DNA of 64,000 bases from Streptomyces olivaceoviridis (GTDB lineage Bacteria; Actinomycetota; Actinomycetes; Streptomycetales; Streptomycetaceae): positions 328,729-392,728 of the forward strand of contig NZ_BMUI01000007.1 of assembly GCF_014650115.1 (NCBI RefSeq), read 5' to 3'. The position numbers and the translations under genes were made by a program. This document shows positions 9,112 to 18,772 of this stretch, piece after piece; the stretch's first letter is position 1, and each line of letters begins with the position of its first letter. The notes below the pieces were generated by a model. That model was not told the origin of the DNA. It saw nothing but the letters and a program-made list of their open reading frames with translations, and did not search any database.

Positions 9112-9470
9112 TCACTCGCGGGCATGCAGGGGGCGGACGATGTCGGTCGGCAACGTCCATAAGACGGAACAAGTCGCAGCTTCCGCGACCATGAACGGCC
9201 CGCGGACGAGAAGCCCGCGTCCCGCGGCGGGGGCAGACATCGCATCAGACACTTCCAGAGACATTCGACTTTGCAAGAGCAAAGGCTTCTCCCCCATTTC
9301 AGTGCACGACCAGCGAGTTACGGAGCCGTACGAGCAATGACCTTGCCATCCCAGAAGCTGGAGTGGCAGAACCAGCACCTGTCGTAAACCGCAGGCAACA
9401 TCCAGAGACAAGTGCACAAATCGGGGGCCGTGATAGGTCAATGCCACTGCGGCCCCGCTCAGCCGACGTG
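9112..9470. other. Intergenic gap without a gene
   Basis: About 360 bases between the glycine-rich copy 1 and the protease. Similarity to copy 2 ends abruptly near 9113, marking the break point of the duplication. I see no open frame with protein character, no RNA gene and no clear promoter here. Confidence 0.5.
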
Positions 9471-9508
9471 GCACGGTCCCGCACCCGAAGAGGGGAGCGG
9501 GACCGTGC
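9471..9508 (-). terminator. Hairpin downstream of the M4 protease
   Basis: GCACGGTCCCGC (9471-9482) pairs perfectly with GCGGGACCGTGC (9497-9508) around a 14-base loop. It lies about 40 bases beyond the protease stop codon on the minus strand. A third partial copy of the arm (GCGGGACCGTGCC) follows at 9522. There is no long T run, as is usual for Streptomyces terminators. Confidence 0.7.
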
Positions 9509-9546
9509 CGGGCAGCGGGCGCGGGACCGTGCCGGCGGGTACGTGA

Positions 9547-11026
9547 TCAGCTGGTCGTGAGGGCGGTGTCGTCGACGACGAAGTCGGTCGCGAGATAGGC
9601 GTCTTCAACGCCGGTGAACTTCAGGGTGACCGTCTGGCCCGCCAGCGAGGAGAGGTCGACGGTCTTCAGGGCGTAGCCGGAGGCCGCGTTGGCGTTCGAG
9701 TACGTCGCCAGGGTCTTCGAGCCGGCGGTGACCGTCAGCTTGTCGTAGGCGGTGCTGCCGCTCTCCGTGGTGTCGATGTGCAGGTAGAAGGTCAGGGTCG
9801 CCTTGCAGCCAGCGGGGATGGTCACCGGCTGGGAGAGAGTGTCGGTGTGTGCGGAGCCCCAGCCGTTGAGCCAGGCCGTCCAGGAGCCGCCGTGGGCCGG
9901 CTCACGGGTGTCGTTGTCGATGACGCCGCTGTCGGTCCAGCCGGTGTCCCCTGACTCGAAGCCCGGGTTGGCCAGGAGCTGGGTCGAGGTGCAGCCGCCG
10001 CCACCGCCGCTGGTGCTGACGGTCCAGGTGAAGGTCGTGGTGCCGGTGGCGGCGGCGGAGTCCTTCACGGTGACGGTGGTGCTGTAGGTCCCGGCCGCGG
10101 TGGGGGTACCGGAGATGAGGCCGGTGGAGGCGTTGATGGCCAGGCCGGTGGGCAGGCCGGAGGCGCTGTAGGTCAGGGAGCCGCTGTTGGTGCTGGTGGC
10201 CTGGACCTGGAGGCTGACCGCGGTGCCCGCGGTGGAGGACTGGCTGCCCGGGTTGGTGACGGTCACGCCGCTGCTGGGCGGGGTGATGTGGCTGCCGACG
10301 TTGATGCCCGCGAAGGCGTTGCCGACGGCCGCGTACTGGGCGGAGTTGGTGCCGTACAGCGCGGCCGCGGCGTTGAGGGCGGCGGTGCGGGCACCGGCGT
10401 AGTTGGTGCTGGACGTCATGTAGGACGTCAGCGCCTTGTACCAGATCTTCAGGGCGGCGTCGCGGCCGAGGCCGGTGACGGCGACGCCGTCGGAGGTCGG
10501 GCTGGTGTAGGTGACACCGTTGATCGTCTTGGTGCCGCTGCCCTCGGCCAGCAGGTAGAACATGTGGTTGGCCGGACCCGAGGAGTAGTGCACATCCAGG
10601 TTGCCGAGGGAGGACGACCAGTAGTCCGCCGAGTTGCCGTCCTTGCTGGGCTTGTCCATGTAGCGCAGCGGGGCGCCGGTGCCGTTGATGTCGACCTTCT
10701 CGCCGATGAGGTAGTCACCGGGGTCGGAGCTGTTGTTGGCGTAGAACTCCACGCCGGTGCCGAAGATGTCGGAGGTCGCCTCGTTGAGACCGCCGGACTC
10801 ACCGCTGTAGTTCAGGCCCGCGGTGTTGGAGATGACGCCGTGGCTCATCTCGTGACCGGCGACGTCCAGCGAGGTCAGCGGGTCGTTGTTCCCGGTGCCG
10901 TCGCCGTAGGTCATGCAGAAGCAGCTGTCGTCCCAGTACGCGTTGGCGTACGCGTTGCCGTAGTGCACGCGGGAGTAGGCTGCCTGGCCGTCGTTCTTGA
11001 TGCCGCTGCGGCCGAAGGTGTCCTAG
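9547..11026 (-). pseudogene. M4 (thermolysin-like) metalloprotease, 5'-truncated
   Basis: The frame runs in from CTAG at 11023-11026 as DTFGRSGIKNDGQAAYSRVHYGNAYANA, the middle of an M4 catalytic domain. The zinc site is present: GHEMSHGV (HExxH), GGLNEATSDIFG with the third ligand Glu, and NLDVHYSSGPANHMF with the catalytic His. It is followed by a putative immunoglobulin-like domain (GSQSSTAGTAVSLQVQA) and a C-terminal module (LLANPGFESGDTGW to VVDDTALTTS). The signal peptide, the propeptide that folds the enzyme, and the first part of the catalytic domain are missing, and the DNA beyond the adjacent miniature element does not supply them. The remaining part cannot make active secreted protease. 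Confidence 0.88.
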
Positions 11027-11094
11027 GGCCTGTTGTGAAAGTGCTGGTCACAGCCATCAACGAGTTGCTGTGACCAGCACTTTCACAACAGACC
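11027..11094. mobile_element. 68-base miniature inverted-repeat element (IS5-like ends), flanked by CTAG
   Basis: Two 27-base arms (11027-11053 and 11068-11094) are inverted copies differing at one base and are separated by only 14 bases. Both outer ends meet CTAG (11023-11026 and 11095-11098), as expected for a target duplication. The outermost bases GGCCTGTTGTGA resemble the IS ends at 205 and 5767. It has no room for a transposase, so it is either a miniature element moved in trans or two IS ends left after deletion. It marks the point where the protease gene is cut. Confidence 0.85.
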
Positions 11095-11300
11095 CTAGTA
11101 GCGGCGCGTCTGCGCACCGTATCGACCCGCCTGTGGGGGCGACACGTTCAACAGCCTGAGCAGCGCCTTCACACCACCCAATCAGAACGTGGGCGATTTC
11201 GACCAGGAGACGTGTTCTCTTCTGAACTGCTTGCAGCCACGTCAGCCCGCTCGGTCGAGCGAATTGACCGACGCGCCCATCGCCGACGCCTAGAACTGGC

Positions 11301-12194
11301 TCAGACCCGGGGGATCCATACCCGCAGCGCACGGGGGCTGATGCGGCACCGCACCGGAGTCGGCAGACTGACGGCTTCGCCGTCCAGCCCGGCGGGGAGG
11401 GCCGGGACGTCGGCGTAGACGACGATGTCGTCGGGCGTGGCGAGACGAGTGAGGCCGTGGGGTTGCCGGCTACGTAGTCTCGTGGCCGTCTCGGCGGGCG
11501 TCTCCACCCTGACGGCCAGTACTCCCAGGAGACCGGAGTCGAGGCGCGCACGCCTGCCGAGCCCGGCCGGGTCATCCACTTGGTAAGGGTTGTTGCTCAC
11601 CAGCACGGCATCCGGCCCGTCAACGGTGAGCAGCCCGGTGCGGACCACCAGCTTCGGGCCCTCGTGGCGGGCCAGGAAGTCCGGAAGGACGCGTACCGCC
11701 GTGCCCAGCTTGTCGTCCCGATAAGCCGGGTCCTGCACCAGGGCGGCATAAGCACCGAACGAGACGTTGTTGACGAACGCACGCTCGCCTGCGTACCCGA
11801 GATCCACGCGCAGCTCGACGCCGTCTGTGAGGGCCTCCAGCGCGGCCGACGGGTCCTCACGGTTCAGGCCGAGATCCATGGCGAAGTGGTTGCGGGTACC
11901 CGCCGGAATGACCACGAAGGGCAGGCCGCTCTCCGCGGCCACCTCGGCGACAAGCGCCTGTGTACCGTCTCCGCCGGCCACGCCCAGCAGATCCGCACCG
12001 TCGTCCACCGCGCGTCGGGCGACCGTCGCCAGGTCCTGGGGCAGGGAAGGATCGATCAGGACCACCTGGGCTCCGAGCGTGCGGGCGCGTTCCGCGATCC
12101 GGAACCGGCTCGCTTTTCCTCCCCCCGAACGCGGATTCACGATCAGACAGGGCCGCCGCGCACCGGTCGTCGGCCGCGGCGCGTTCTCGGTCAC
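11301..12194 (-). CDS. Diacylglycerol kinase-family lipid kinase
   Basis: A 297-residue protein of the DAGK_cat family. CLIVNPRSGGGKASRFR is the N-terminal phosphate-binding block, GVAGGDGTQALVAEVA carries the GGDGT nucleotide motif, and IPAGTRNHFAMDLGL follows as in the family. It likely phosphorylates diacylglycerol or a related lipid. I chose GTG 12194, which has AGGG nine bases upstream; GTG 12293 would add 33 residues of low character. Its last 40 codons and about 20 bases downstream are present again, degraded, at 21484-21725. Confidence 0.85.
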   Translation of the reverse strand: MTENAPRPTTGARRPCLIVNPRSGGGKASRFRIAERARTLGAQVVLIDPSLPQDLATVARRAVDDGADLLGVAGGDGTQALVAEVAAESGLPFVVIPAGTRNHFAMDLGLNREDPSAALEALTDGVELRVDLGYAGERAFVNNVSFGAYAALVQDPAYRDDKLGTAVRVLPDFLARHEGPKLVVRTGLLTVDGPDAVLVSNNPYQVDDPAGLGRRARLDSGLLGVLAVRVETPAETATRLRSRQPHGLTRLATPDDIVVYADVPALPAGLDGEAVSLPTPVRCRISPRALRVWIPRV

Positions 12195-12679
12195 GGCGCG
12201 TACCCTGAGGCCGCGTGCGTCAGCCGAACGCGTCTCACTGACGACAGCGGGTTCGCCGCGGTCACGCCCGCGGCTGACGGCTCCGTCCCCCACCGGACCG
12301 GCGGTCCGGCGATTGCGCCTACGGCCACCGCCACCATGACACTCCTTCGACAGTTACGGCCTACGGCATCAGCGTGCAACTCGGCGTGGGGATCCGCACC
12401 TGGGGTGCGGCGGTGCCCCTAACGCGTTCACCACCGCCGAGCCGACGCCGTCTCCCCGGTCGAGGGTCCGACCGGGGCCTTCTCCAGCGCCAGCCGAACG
12501 GGCGAGGACGCCCAGGACGTGATGGACGCGGCAGCCTCGGTGGCGATCCGTTGGGGGACGGCCGAACCATTCATCACCGCAGCGCGAATCAGACGGGGTC
12601 ACGTACGACAGTGCCGGGAAACATCGCGCACCGGGCGGAGAGATCTCATCGTTTTCCCGTCACCGGGGCTGGGCACCCG
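12195..12679. other. Intergenic gap between the lipid kinase and AI-2E genes
   Basis: About 485 bases containing divergent upstream regions. No frame on either strand has the family motifs or hydrophobic pattern of a protein. No RNA gene was recognised. Confidence 0.45.
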
Positions 12680-13789
12680 ATGCCCATGGCGACGCGTCCG
12701 GTTCCGGTGCGAACCATCCTCGCCACCATCGGCCTGGTACTCGCCACCTACGCCGTCCTCGAACTGGTGGTCCAGGCTCGCCGGGTGCTGATCTGGGCGG
12801 TCATCGCGTTGTTCCTGGCCGTCTCCCTTCATCCTGCGGTAGAAGCCTTGCAGCGACGGGTGCCGCGGTGCCGACGGTCGGTGGCCGCCTTGCTGGTCTT
12901 CCTGGCCACGGCCGCGGTCATCGGCGCGGTGATCGCCCTGTTCGTCATCCCCCTGGCCCAGGAGGGAAGCCGGTTCGCCGGTCGTCTGCCCGCGATGATC
13001 AGAGACGCCCAGGCCGGTCGCGGGCCAGTCGGTAACCTGCTGGAACGGACGCACGCTCTGCGGTATGTCCAGCACCATCAGGCGCAGATCCACGCGTTCG
13101 CCACCGGACTGAGCACGCCCGTCGCGAAGTTCCTCCGCAGCGCCGCGAGCACCGCGGCAGGCGCTGTCACGATTTTCGTGCTGTCCTATCTGATGGTGCT
13201 GGAGGGCCCCAGGGCCATAGACCGGTCCCTGGCCCTCGTGGACGAGGCGCCTGCGGCCCGCATACGCCGCGTCGGAGCCGCGTGTGCCCGCACCGTCAAC
13301 GGCTATCTGACCGGCAACTTGCTGATCAGCGTCATCTGCGGGCTTCTGACCTACGTCGTGCTGCTGGTTTCCGGAGTGCCGTTCGCCGGCCTGCTGGCCC
13401 TCTTCGTCGCCGTGACCGACCTCATCCCCCTGGTGGGAGCCACCATAGGAGCTGTCGTCGCCTCCGCAGTGGCGTTCGTCCACTCCCTGCCGGCCGGCAT
13501 TGGGGCCATCATCTTCTTCATCGTCTATCAGCAGGCCGAGAACCATCTCCTGCAACCGGTCATCCTCTCTCGGACGGTGAAACTCAACCCCCTCACCGTG
13601 CTGCTGGCCACCCTGATCGCCGCCGACGTCGCCGGAATCCTCGGTGCCCTGCTGGCGATTCCCGTCACCGGCATCATCCAGGTCGTCCTCGGTGACATCT
13701 GGGCTCACCGCGGCGGTCGGTCACTGGGACTGCCGACACGGACAGACAACAGCCCCGAGGACACCGACCGGTTCGACGCCCCCGGATGA
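12680..13789 (+). CDS. AI-2E family transporter-like membrane protein
   Basis: A 369-residue protein with about eight membrane segments. The N-terminal pairs (residues 8-55 and 70-95), a long extracytoplasmic loop, and a C-terminal bundle with VSGVPFAGLLALFVAVTDLIP and the run ending NHLLQPVILSRTVKLNPL match PF01594 (AI-2E transporter / TqsA-like). Members export small molecules or act as cation antiporters; the substrate here is unknown. ATG 12680 was chosen because the frame further upstream (from 12374) is Arg/Pro-rich and unlike the family. It stands alone. Confidence 0.85.
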   Translation: MPMATRPVPVRTILATIGLVLATYAVLELVVQARRVLIWAVIALFLAVSLHPAVEALQRRVPRCRRSVAALLVFLATAAVIGAVIALFVIPLAQEGSRFAGRLPAMIRDAQAGRGPVGNLLERTHALRYVQHHQAQIHAFATGLSTPVAKFLRSAASTAAGAVTIFVLSYLMVLEGPRAIDRSLALVDEAPAARIRRVGAACARTVNGYLTGNLLISVICGLLTYVVLLVSGVPFAGLLALFVAVTDLIPLVGATIGAVVASAVAFVHSLPAGIGAIIFFIVYQQAENHLLQPVILSRTVKLNPLTVLLATLIAADVAGILGALLAIPVTGIIQVVLGDIWAHRGGRSLGLPTRTDNSPEDTDRFDAPG

Positions 13790-14062
13790 CGGCCCCTTGG
13801 AATCCGGGCCGCCGCCGGTCGAGGGGCTTCTCCGCTTATCCGCCTCTCCGCTTCTCCGGCTCTGGCGGAGCCTGAGCGCGTCCCTGATGACTGAGCCGAT
13901 GCCCGAGATCGCCCCGCCAGTTGGGCGCGACGCGCGACGCCAGGGCCGCCATCACCGCAGCGCCCACTACTGTGAGCGCGAAGGACCGCGCGCCGGCCGA
14001 CGGCCCGCGGAGGTGGCGCGATGTCACCGCTCGCCGGCGTCCGATCGATCCGGCTCCACCGG

Positions 14063-14740
14063 TCAGTGCTGGGGGTGCGGACGCGCGTGGAACAGGGGAC
14101 GCCGCTGGGTGGCCGTGCCGGCAGCCAGATGGCCGATCTCGACGCGTGTCCTGATGGCGCGGACCACTTCGGTCAGGCCGACGACGATGGCCATGATGCC
14201 TACCACCAGGGTGAGTGTCGCGATGGAGGTGAACGGCATGACGATCATCACGATGCCGGCCATGGTGCCGATGATGCCGAAGGCCACGTGCCAGCCGCGG
14301 CCCGGCATGGTCTGGTCGGAGGCCGCCGCGGCCGTCTCCAGGGTGCCCCGGAGCAGCCAGCTGAAGCCGATCCACAGGGCGAGCAGGAAGACCGACTCAA
14401 GGGGGCCCCGGAAGCAGACCAGTCCGAGCAGGATGGAGGCCGCGCCGGTGATGAAGTGCAGTACGCGAAGGTGCCGGGGGACGTGGGTGCCGAAGGCGGC
14501 GGCGAGTTGGAAGACACCGGTGGCCAGCAGGTAGACGCCGAAGAGCACGCCGACGACGCGCAGCGTCTCGCCCGGCCAGACCAGGGCGATGACGCCCAGG
14601 GCGATGGTGGCGAGGCCCATGGTGAGCAGGATCTGCCAGCCCACGTTCGCCAGGGCGGCGATGCCTTGGGCCGCAGGACCCTCTTGTGGCTCGGTGCCAC
14701 GTGGCGGAACGGGGCCGGGGGATTCGGAAGGAGATGTCAT
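14063..14740 (-). CDS. HdeD-like (DUF308) membrane protein
   Basis: A 225-residue protein with six membrane segments in three pairs. LALWIGFSWLLRGTLETAAA and the repeated short helices (GLATIALGVIALVWPGETL, then VVGVLFGVYLLATGVFQLAA) match the HdeD/DUF308 family, linked with acid stress in enteric bacteria; in actinobacteria the role is unknown. ATG 14740 is preceded by AAGGAG. The first 30 residues are Pro/Glu-rich and cytoplasmic. It is a single-gene unit. Confidence 0.85.
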   Translation of the reverse strand: MTSPSESPGPVPPRGTEPQEGPAAQGIAALANVGWQILLTMGLATIALGVIALVWPGETLRVVGVLFGVYLLATGVFQLAAAFGTHVPRHLRVLHFITGAASILLGLVCFRGPLESVFLLALWIGFSWLLRGTLETAAAASDQTMPGRGWHVAFGIIGTMAGIVMIVMPFTSIATLTLVVGIMAIVVGLTEVVRAIRTRVEIGHLAAGTATQRRPLFHARPHPQH

Positions 14741-14962
14741 GGCACCTGCCTCCTTCTGTGAGCAGCGTGGCACGTCACTACATGTCCATCGTCACCCGAT
14801 CGGCCTCATGGCGCTCGGCGGAAGTGGCAGGGGGCCGTGGCGCATGAGGTATTCCGGGCAAGCTCCTGCGTCCTGCGGGAGCCGCGATGTGTTTCCGCCG
14901 GGCCGGCCCGATGCCGGCGGCCAGGCACAGTCGTGGTGTCCCGTTCGGGTTGGCGACGGCGT

Positions 14963-15697
14963 TCAGGCGTGAGGGGTGATGACGGCGCGTCCTTGGATCC
15001 TGCCGTCGTGGAGGAGTTGGTAAGGCCTCGTTGGCGCGTTGCAGGGGAAAGTGCTCGACCAGCATCCTGATCTTGTCCTGCTGGGCGAGGGTGATCACTT
15101 CCATCAGTTCGGCGAGGGACCCCCGCCGAGCATCCTGGCCACCTGAGCGGCCATCCGCAGTGTCGGGTTTGTGCCGACCATGTCCAGCACGAGCTGAGCG
15201 CCCTGCCGCGCCGTCATGTCCATGATGCGCTCGATCGCCTCGTCGCCCGAGAGCAGCGCCTCGTCGGCGCCCATGCGCTGGGCGGTTTCCAGCTTGCCTG
15301 CGTCGGTGTCCACGGCGACGACGGTGGTCGCCGTGCTGAGCGCGCGCAGGATCTGGATGGTCATCTGCCCAGGCCGCCTGCGCCGATCACGACCGGCGGT
15401 CGAGCCCGGGCCCCACACCCCGCAGCTCAGGAACCATAGACGATCACAGGCTCCCCGGGTGTGAACCCGGTGACGCCCGGTCCCAGCTGCTCCACCCACC
15501 CGGCGTTCTCGTGGCCGAGCGTGCAGGGCAGATTCGTGAAGCCGGGCAGCGGTCCGCGGGCCTGCATGATGTGCATCGGAGTGACAGGCACCGGCACGCG
15601 CGACCTTCACCGAAACCTGGCCCGGGCCGGGCTCGGGTACCGGTACCTCGCGAAGCTCGGGCGGCTGCCGCCAGCCGACGAGTTGAAAAGCCCGCAT
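14963..15697 (-). pseudogene. Zinc-type alcohol dehydrogenase, frameshifted and internally deleted
   Basis: The N-terminus MRAFQLVGWRQPPELREVPV and ACHSDAH are those of NAD-linked medium-chain dehydrogenases. The frame then scrambles (about 15610-15370), losing the zinc-binding region and nucleotide-loop start, before resuming as TIQILRALSTATTVVAVDTD and AQLVLDMVGTNPTLRMAAQV. Another shift near 15110 separates the C-terminal LMEVITLAQQDKIRMLVEHF, and the last codons (RIQGRAVITPHA) lie in a third frame ending at 14963. At least three lesions make it non-functional. It lies just downstream of the P450 operon and may once have been part of it. Confidence 0.85.
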
Positions 15698-15720
15698 GGC
15701 GATCCTTTACCCGTCGCTGG

Positions 15721-16989
15721 TCAGTCGCGGATGCCGTCGATGCCGACGAGGACGTGGCGCGGGCCGCGGAAGATCTGGTTGTGCCGGTACGGCGGCGGGT
15801 CCTCGACCAGCCGGGGGTTCTGCACGCGGCGGACGAACTCACCGACCGCGGTCTGGACCTCCAGACGCGCGAGCGGAGCGCCGAAGCAGAAGTGGATGCC
15901 CTGACTGAACCCTAGGTGTTCGTTGTCCCGGCGTTCGAGGTCGAGCCGGTCGGGGTCGGTGAACCGTTCCGGGTCGCGGTTCGCCGACCCGTACGCCAGG
16001 AAGATCGGTGCGCCTGCCGGGATGGTGGTGCCGGCGATGTCGATGTCCTCCACGGCGGAACGGGTGTGCCAGAACTGCACCGACGACTCGAACCGCAGCA
16101 GCTCCTCCACCGCGGGCACGATCAGCTGCGGCCGGCGGCGCAGCTTCTCCAGCGCGTCGGGGTGCCGCAGCAGGGTGAGGACGCTGTGGGCGATGAGGTT
16201 GACCGTGGTTTCGTGTCCCGCGAAGATCAGGAGCAGGGCGTTGCTGGCGAGCACGCCCTTGGACATCCGCCCTTCCGGGCCGTTGTCGTTCGCCATCGCG
16301 GAGAGCATGCCCGGGCCGGGCTGCTGGGCGTACCGGTCGAGCAACGCGTCCGCGAACTGTGCGAACTCCTGAACGGCCTGCCGCCCTCCGGCATGTCGGC
16401 TGCGGATCTCTTCGGAGGCTGCCTCGGGGCCGAAGTCCAGGGCGTCCAGGGCCGTCTCGACCCAGTGGTGGAAGCGTGGCTCGTCCTCCATCGGCACGCC
16501 CAGGACCTTGCAGATCACCGTCACCGGCAGGGGATAGGCGAAGTCGTCGACGGCGTCGATCCGGTTCTTGCCCTTCATGTCGTCCAGGAGGCCGTCGACG
16601 ATGCGGCGGATGTCCGGCTCCAGGTCGGAGATCAGGTGGGGCGCCTGGGGCGGGCCGACGAAGTGCGGCATCATCATCCGGCGGTCCCGGTCGTGCTCGG
16701 GCGGATCGCAGGTGATGATGTTCGGCTCGGTCAGCACCTCCCTGATCGGCTCGGCCGCCTGCTCCCCCGAGCCCTCCGCCTGAGCCGCGGCCGGGGCGGG
16801 GCGCTTTCGTGGATCGGAACTCACCCGGGGATCGTGCAGCAGCGTGACGATCTCCCGATAGGTGCTGACGACGTAAGTCCCGTCCGGCTGGCGCGCCACC
16901 GGTGTCTTGCGGAGTTCCTCGTAGAAGGGGTACGGGTTGGCGCGGTTGGCGTAGCGGAGGGCCTGTTGCCAGGGGGTTTCCTCGACCAC
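15721..16989 (-). CDS. Cytochrome P450 monooxygenase
   Basis: A 422-residue bacterial class I P450. Motifs in order: I-helix AGHETT (oxygen activation), K-helix EELLR (ExxR), and the haem loop FSQGIHFCFGAPLARLE with the Cys ligand. Residues about 63-66 are a short Pro/Ala-rich insert. GTG 16989 follows a strong GGAGGAAGGAGGGG site; the longer frame upstream overlaps the reductase gene. It is the last gene of a ferredoxin, reductase, P450 operon, so its electron supply is encoded with it. The substrate cannot be read from sequence; no biosynthetic cluster surrounds it, so catabolic oxidation is as likely as biosynthesis. Confidence 0.93.
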   Translation of the reverse strand: MVEETPWQQALRYANRANPYPFYEELRKTPVARQPDGTYVVSTYREIVTLLHDPRVSSDPRKRPAPAAAQAEGSGEQAAEPIREVLTEPNIITCDPPEHDRDRRMMMPHFVGPPQAPHLISDLEPDIRRIVDGLLDDMKGKNRIDAVDDFAYPLPVTVICKVLGVPMEDEPRFHHWVETALDALDFGPEAASEEIRSRHAGGRQAVQEFAQFADALLDRYAQQPGPGMLSAMANDNGPEGRMSKGVLASNALLLIFAGHETTVNLIAHSVLTLLRHPDALEKLRRRPQLIVPAVEELLRFESSVQFWHTRSAVEDIDIAGTTIPAGAPIFLAYGSANRDPERFTDPDRLDLERRDNEHLGFSQGIHFCFGAPLARLEVQTAVGEFVRRVQNPRLVEDPPPYRHNQIFRGPRHVLVGIDGIRD

Positions 16990-17051
16990 GAGGCTCCCCT
17001 CCTTCCTCCTGTCGGTGCTGTCCGCTTGCACGCTCGGCCCGGCGGGCCGGG

Positions 17052-18455
17052 TCAGTGGCGCCGGGGCCGGAACTCGGCCGTCCGCTCGCTCGGGGCATGG
17101 CCGGTCAGGACGACGTCGGGAATCGCCGTCGGGACCCTCGGGTCCGGGAAGTCGGCCGGCATCGGCTTGGTGTCGGCCGGCTGGTCCCAGCCCGGTGGCG
17201 GAGGCGGGAACGGACCGGACCGCTCGATCAGCTTCCCGTAGTACTCCAGCCACTTGCCGTGGTCGAAGGTCACGGCGGCGACGATGCGGCCCCGGCGCCC
17301 GTAGGCGGCGGCGAAACGCCGGTCCGCCACGGACCCCTGGGTGAAGACGATCTCGTCACCGAAGGGAGGCACGCCGACGGACTTGATATTGACGCCGAAC
17401 TGCCCGGACCAGAAGCCGGGCAGCAGCAGATGCGGCCGGTAGTGGGGCTCAAGGTTCACCATGTTGTGCGCCGCCACCTCGGCGCCGAAAACAGCGTTGT
17501 CCCAGTGCTCCATGGCGAGGAACTGGTACTCGTACAGCACGTGCGGCGCCCGCGCCACATCCCCTGCCACGAAGATGCTGTCGGTGACCACGCCGTTGAT
17601 GTCGAAGGCCCGTCCACCGGCGTCGCACCCGACGCCCCAGAAACCTGCCGCCAGCCCGGAGCCCTCCAGCCACTCCACGTTGCGGATCGACCCCAGCGAG
17701 GCCACGACCACATCGGCGTCGACGACCGTTCCGTCGGACAGATACGCACGCCGCACGTGCCCGCCGGAGTCGCCCTCCAGTGACGACACGCCCAGCCCGC
17801 AGCGCAGGTCCACGCCGTGATCGCGCTGCAACTGCGCGGCGATCTCCCCGATCACCCCGCCAAGCGCGCCGACCAACGGCGCCGAACCCCGCTCGACGAC
17901 GGTCACCGGGATGTTGAGCTCCCGGCACACGGAGGCCACTTCCGAGCCGATGAACCCTGCGCCGATGACCACGACCCGCGACGGCGACTCGGCAAGCTCC
18001 TTCTGCAACTGTGCGGCGTCGTCGCGCGAGCGAATCGTGTGGACGCCCTCCAGTGCGGCCTCGGCCGGGTTCGGCCACTGCCGCGCGCGGGTGCCCGTGG
18101 CGATCAGCAACCGGTCGTACGGCACCTGCTCACCGTCGGCCAGACGCACCCGCTTGGTGACCCGGTCCAGCCCGACGGCGGCCACCCCGAGCCGCCAGTC
18201 CGCATTCACTTCCCGCATACGGGGCAGCTTGGTGTGGTCGGCCGGCACCCAGCCCTTGAGGACCTGCTTGGACAGCGGCGGACGGTCGTAGGGCTCGTAC
18301 GGCTCGTCCCCGATGATGGTCAGGGAACCGGTGAAACCCTCCTCACGCAGAGTCTCCGCCGCCCGGAGCCCGGCCAGGGAGGCACCCACGATGACGATCC
18401 GTCCGCTCGCCCGGAACTCGCGCACCAGCTCCGCGACCGTTGCCCTCAAGGCCAT
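17052..18455 (-). CDS. FAD-dependent ferredoxin reductase
   Basis: A 467-residue flavoprotein. IVIVGASLAGLRAAETLREEGF is the FAD dinucleotide fold near the N-terminus, VVVIGAGFIGSEVASVCREL the NAD(P)H fold, and DSIFVAGDVAR the conserved second FAD contact. The C-terminal domain (about 340-467) matches reductases of P450 and dioxygenase systems, with an extra Pro-rich tail. It transfers electrons from NAD(P)H to the ferredoxin encoded just upstream, which its start overlaps by ten bases. The 62-base gap to the P450 holds only that gene's ribosome site. Confidence 0.9.
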   Translation of the reverse strand: MALRATVAELVREFRASGRIVIVGASLAGLRAAETLREEGFTGSLTIIGDEPYEPYDRPPLSKQVLKGWVPADHTKLPRMREVNADWRLGVAAVGLDRVTKRVRLADGEQVPYDRLLIATGTRARQWPNPAEAALEGVHTIRSRDDAAQLQKELAESPSRVVVIGAGFIGSEVASVCRELNIPVTVVERGSAPLVGALGGVIGEIAAQLQRDHGVDLRCGLGVSSLEGDSGGHVRRAYLSDGTVVDADVVVASLGSIRNVEWLEGSGLAAGFWGVGCDAGGRAFDINGVVTDSIFVAGDVARAPHVLYEYQFLAMEHWDNAVFGAEVAAHNMVNLEPHYRPHLLLPGFWSGQFGVNIKSVGVPPFGDEIVFTQGSVADRRFAAAYGRRGRIVAAVTFDHGKWLEYYGKLIERSGPFPPPPPGWDQPADTKPMPADFPDPRVPTAIPDVVLTGHAPSERTAEFRPRRH

Positions 18456-18670
18456 GACGTCGTGCTTCCCTCCGCGCCGTCCAGGCGGTCGATCACGATC
18501 GCCTGCACCGGGCAGGCCGCGGCTGCTCGCTCGACCTGTAGGCGTCGCTCGTCATCGGGATTCGGCTCATAGGTGAGCGCCTCCTGACCGTTCAACCTGA
18601 AGACCTCGTGCGCCAGATACACGCACTGTGCGTATCCCTGGCACCGGTTCAGGTCCACGACGATGCGCAT
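18446..18670 (-). CDS. Ferredoxin, [3Fe-4S] type
   Basis: A 74-residue ferredoxin. Cysteines occur at 10, 16 and 53 (RCQGYAQC and AACPVQAI); the spacing C-x5-C with a distant CP fits a three-iron cluster of the kind that serves P450s in Streptomyces. It is the first gene of the P450 operon and donates electrons from the reductase to the P450. The C-terminal extension after the cluster (DRLDGAEGSTTSWP) is unusual but short. The stop overlaps the reductase start. Confidence 0.92.
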   Translation of the reverse strand: MRIVVDLNRCQGYAQCVYLAHEVFRLNGQEALTYEPNPDDERRLQVERAAAACPVQAIVIDRLDGAEGSTTSWP

Positions 18671-18772
18671 GGGCAGCCTCCCTCGGGCAGACGCGCTTCT
18701 CAGGGCAGAAGACGCCCCCGGACATGCGGCCCGTGATGGACCGCACGTCGTCGCGCTCAGTGAATTCCTCAG

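Noticed and set aside
13836..14062. Minus-strand frame with RSFALTVVGAAVMAALASRV
   Set aside because: One hydrophobic stretch only, no start, and no family; too weak to list.
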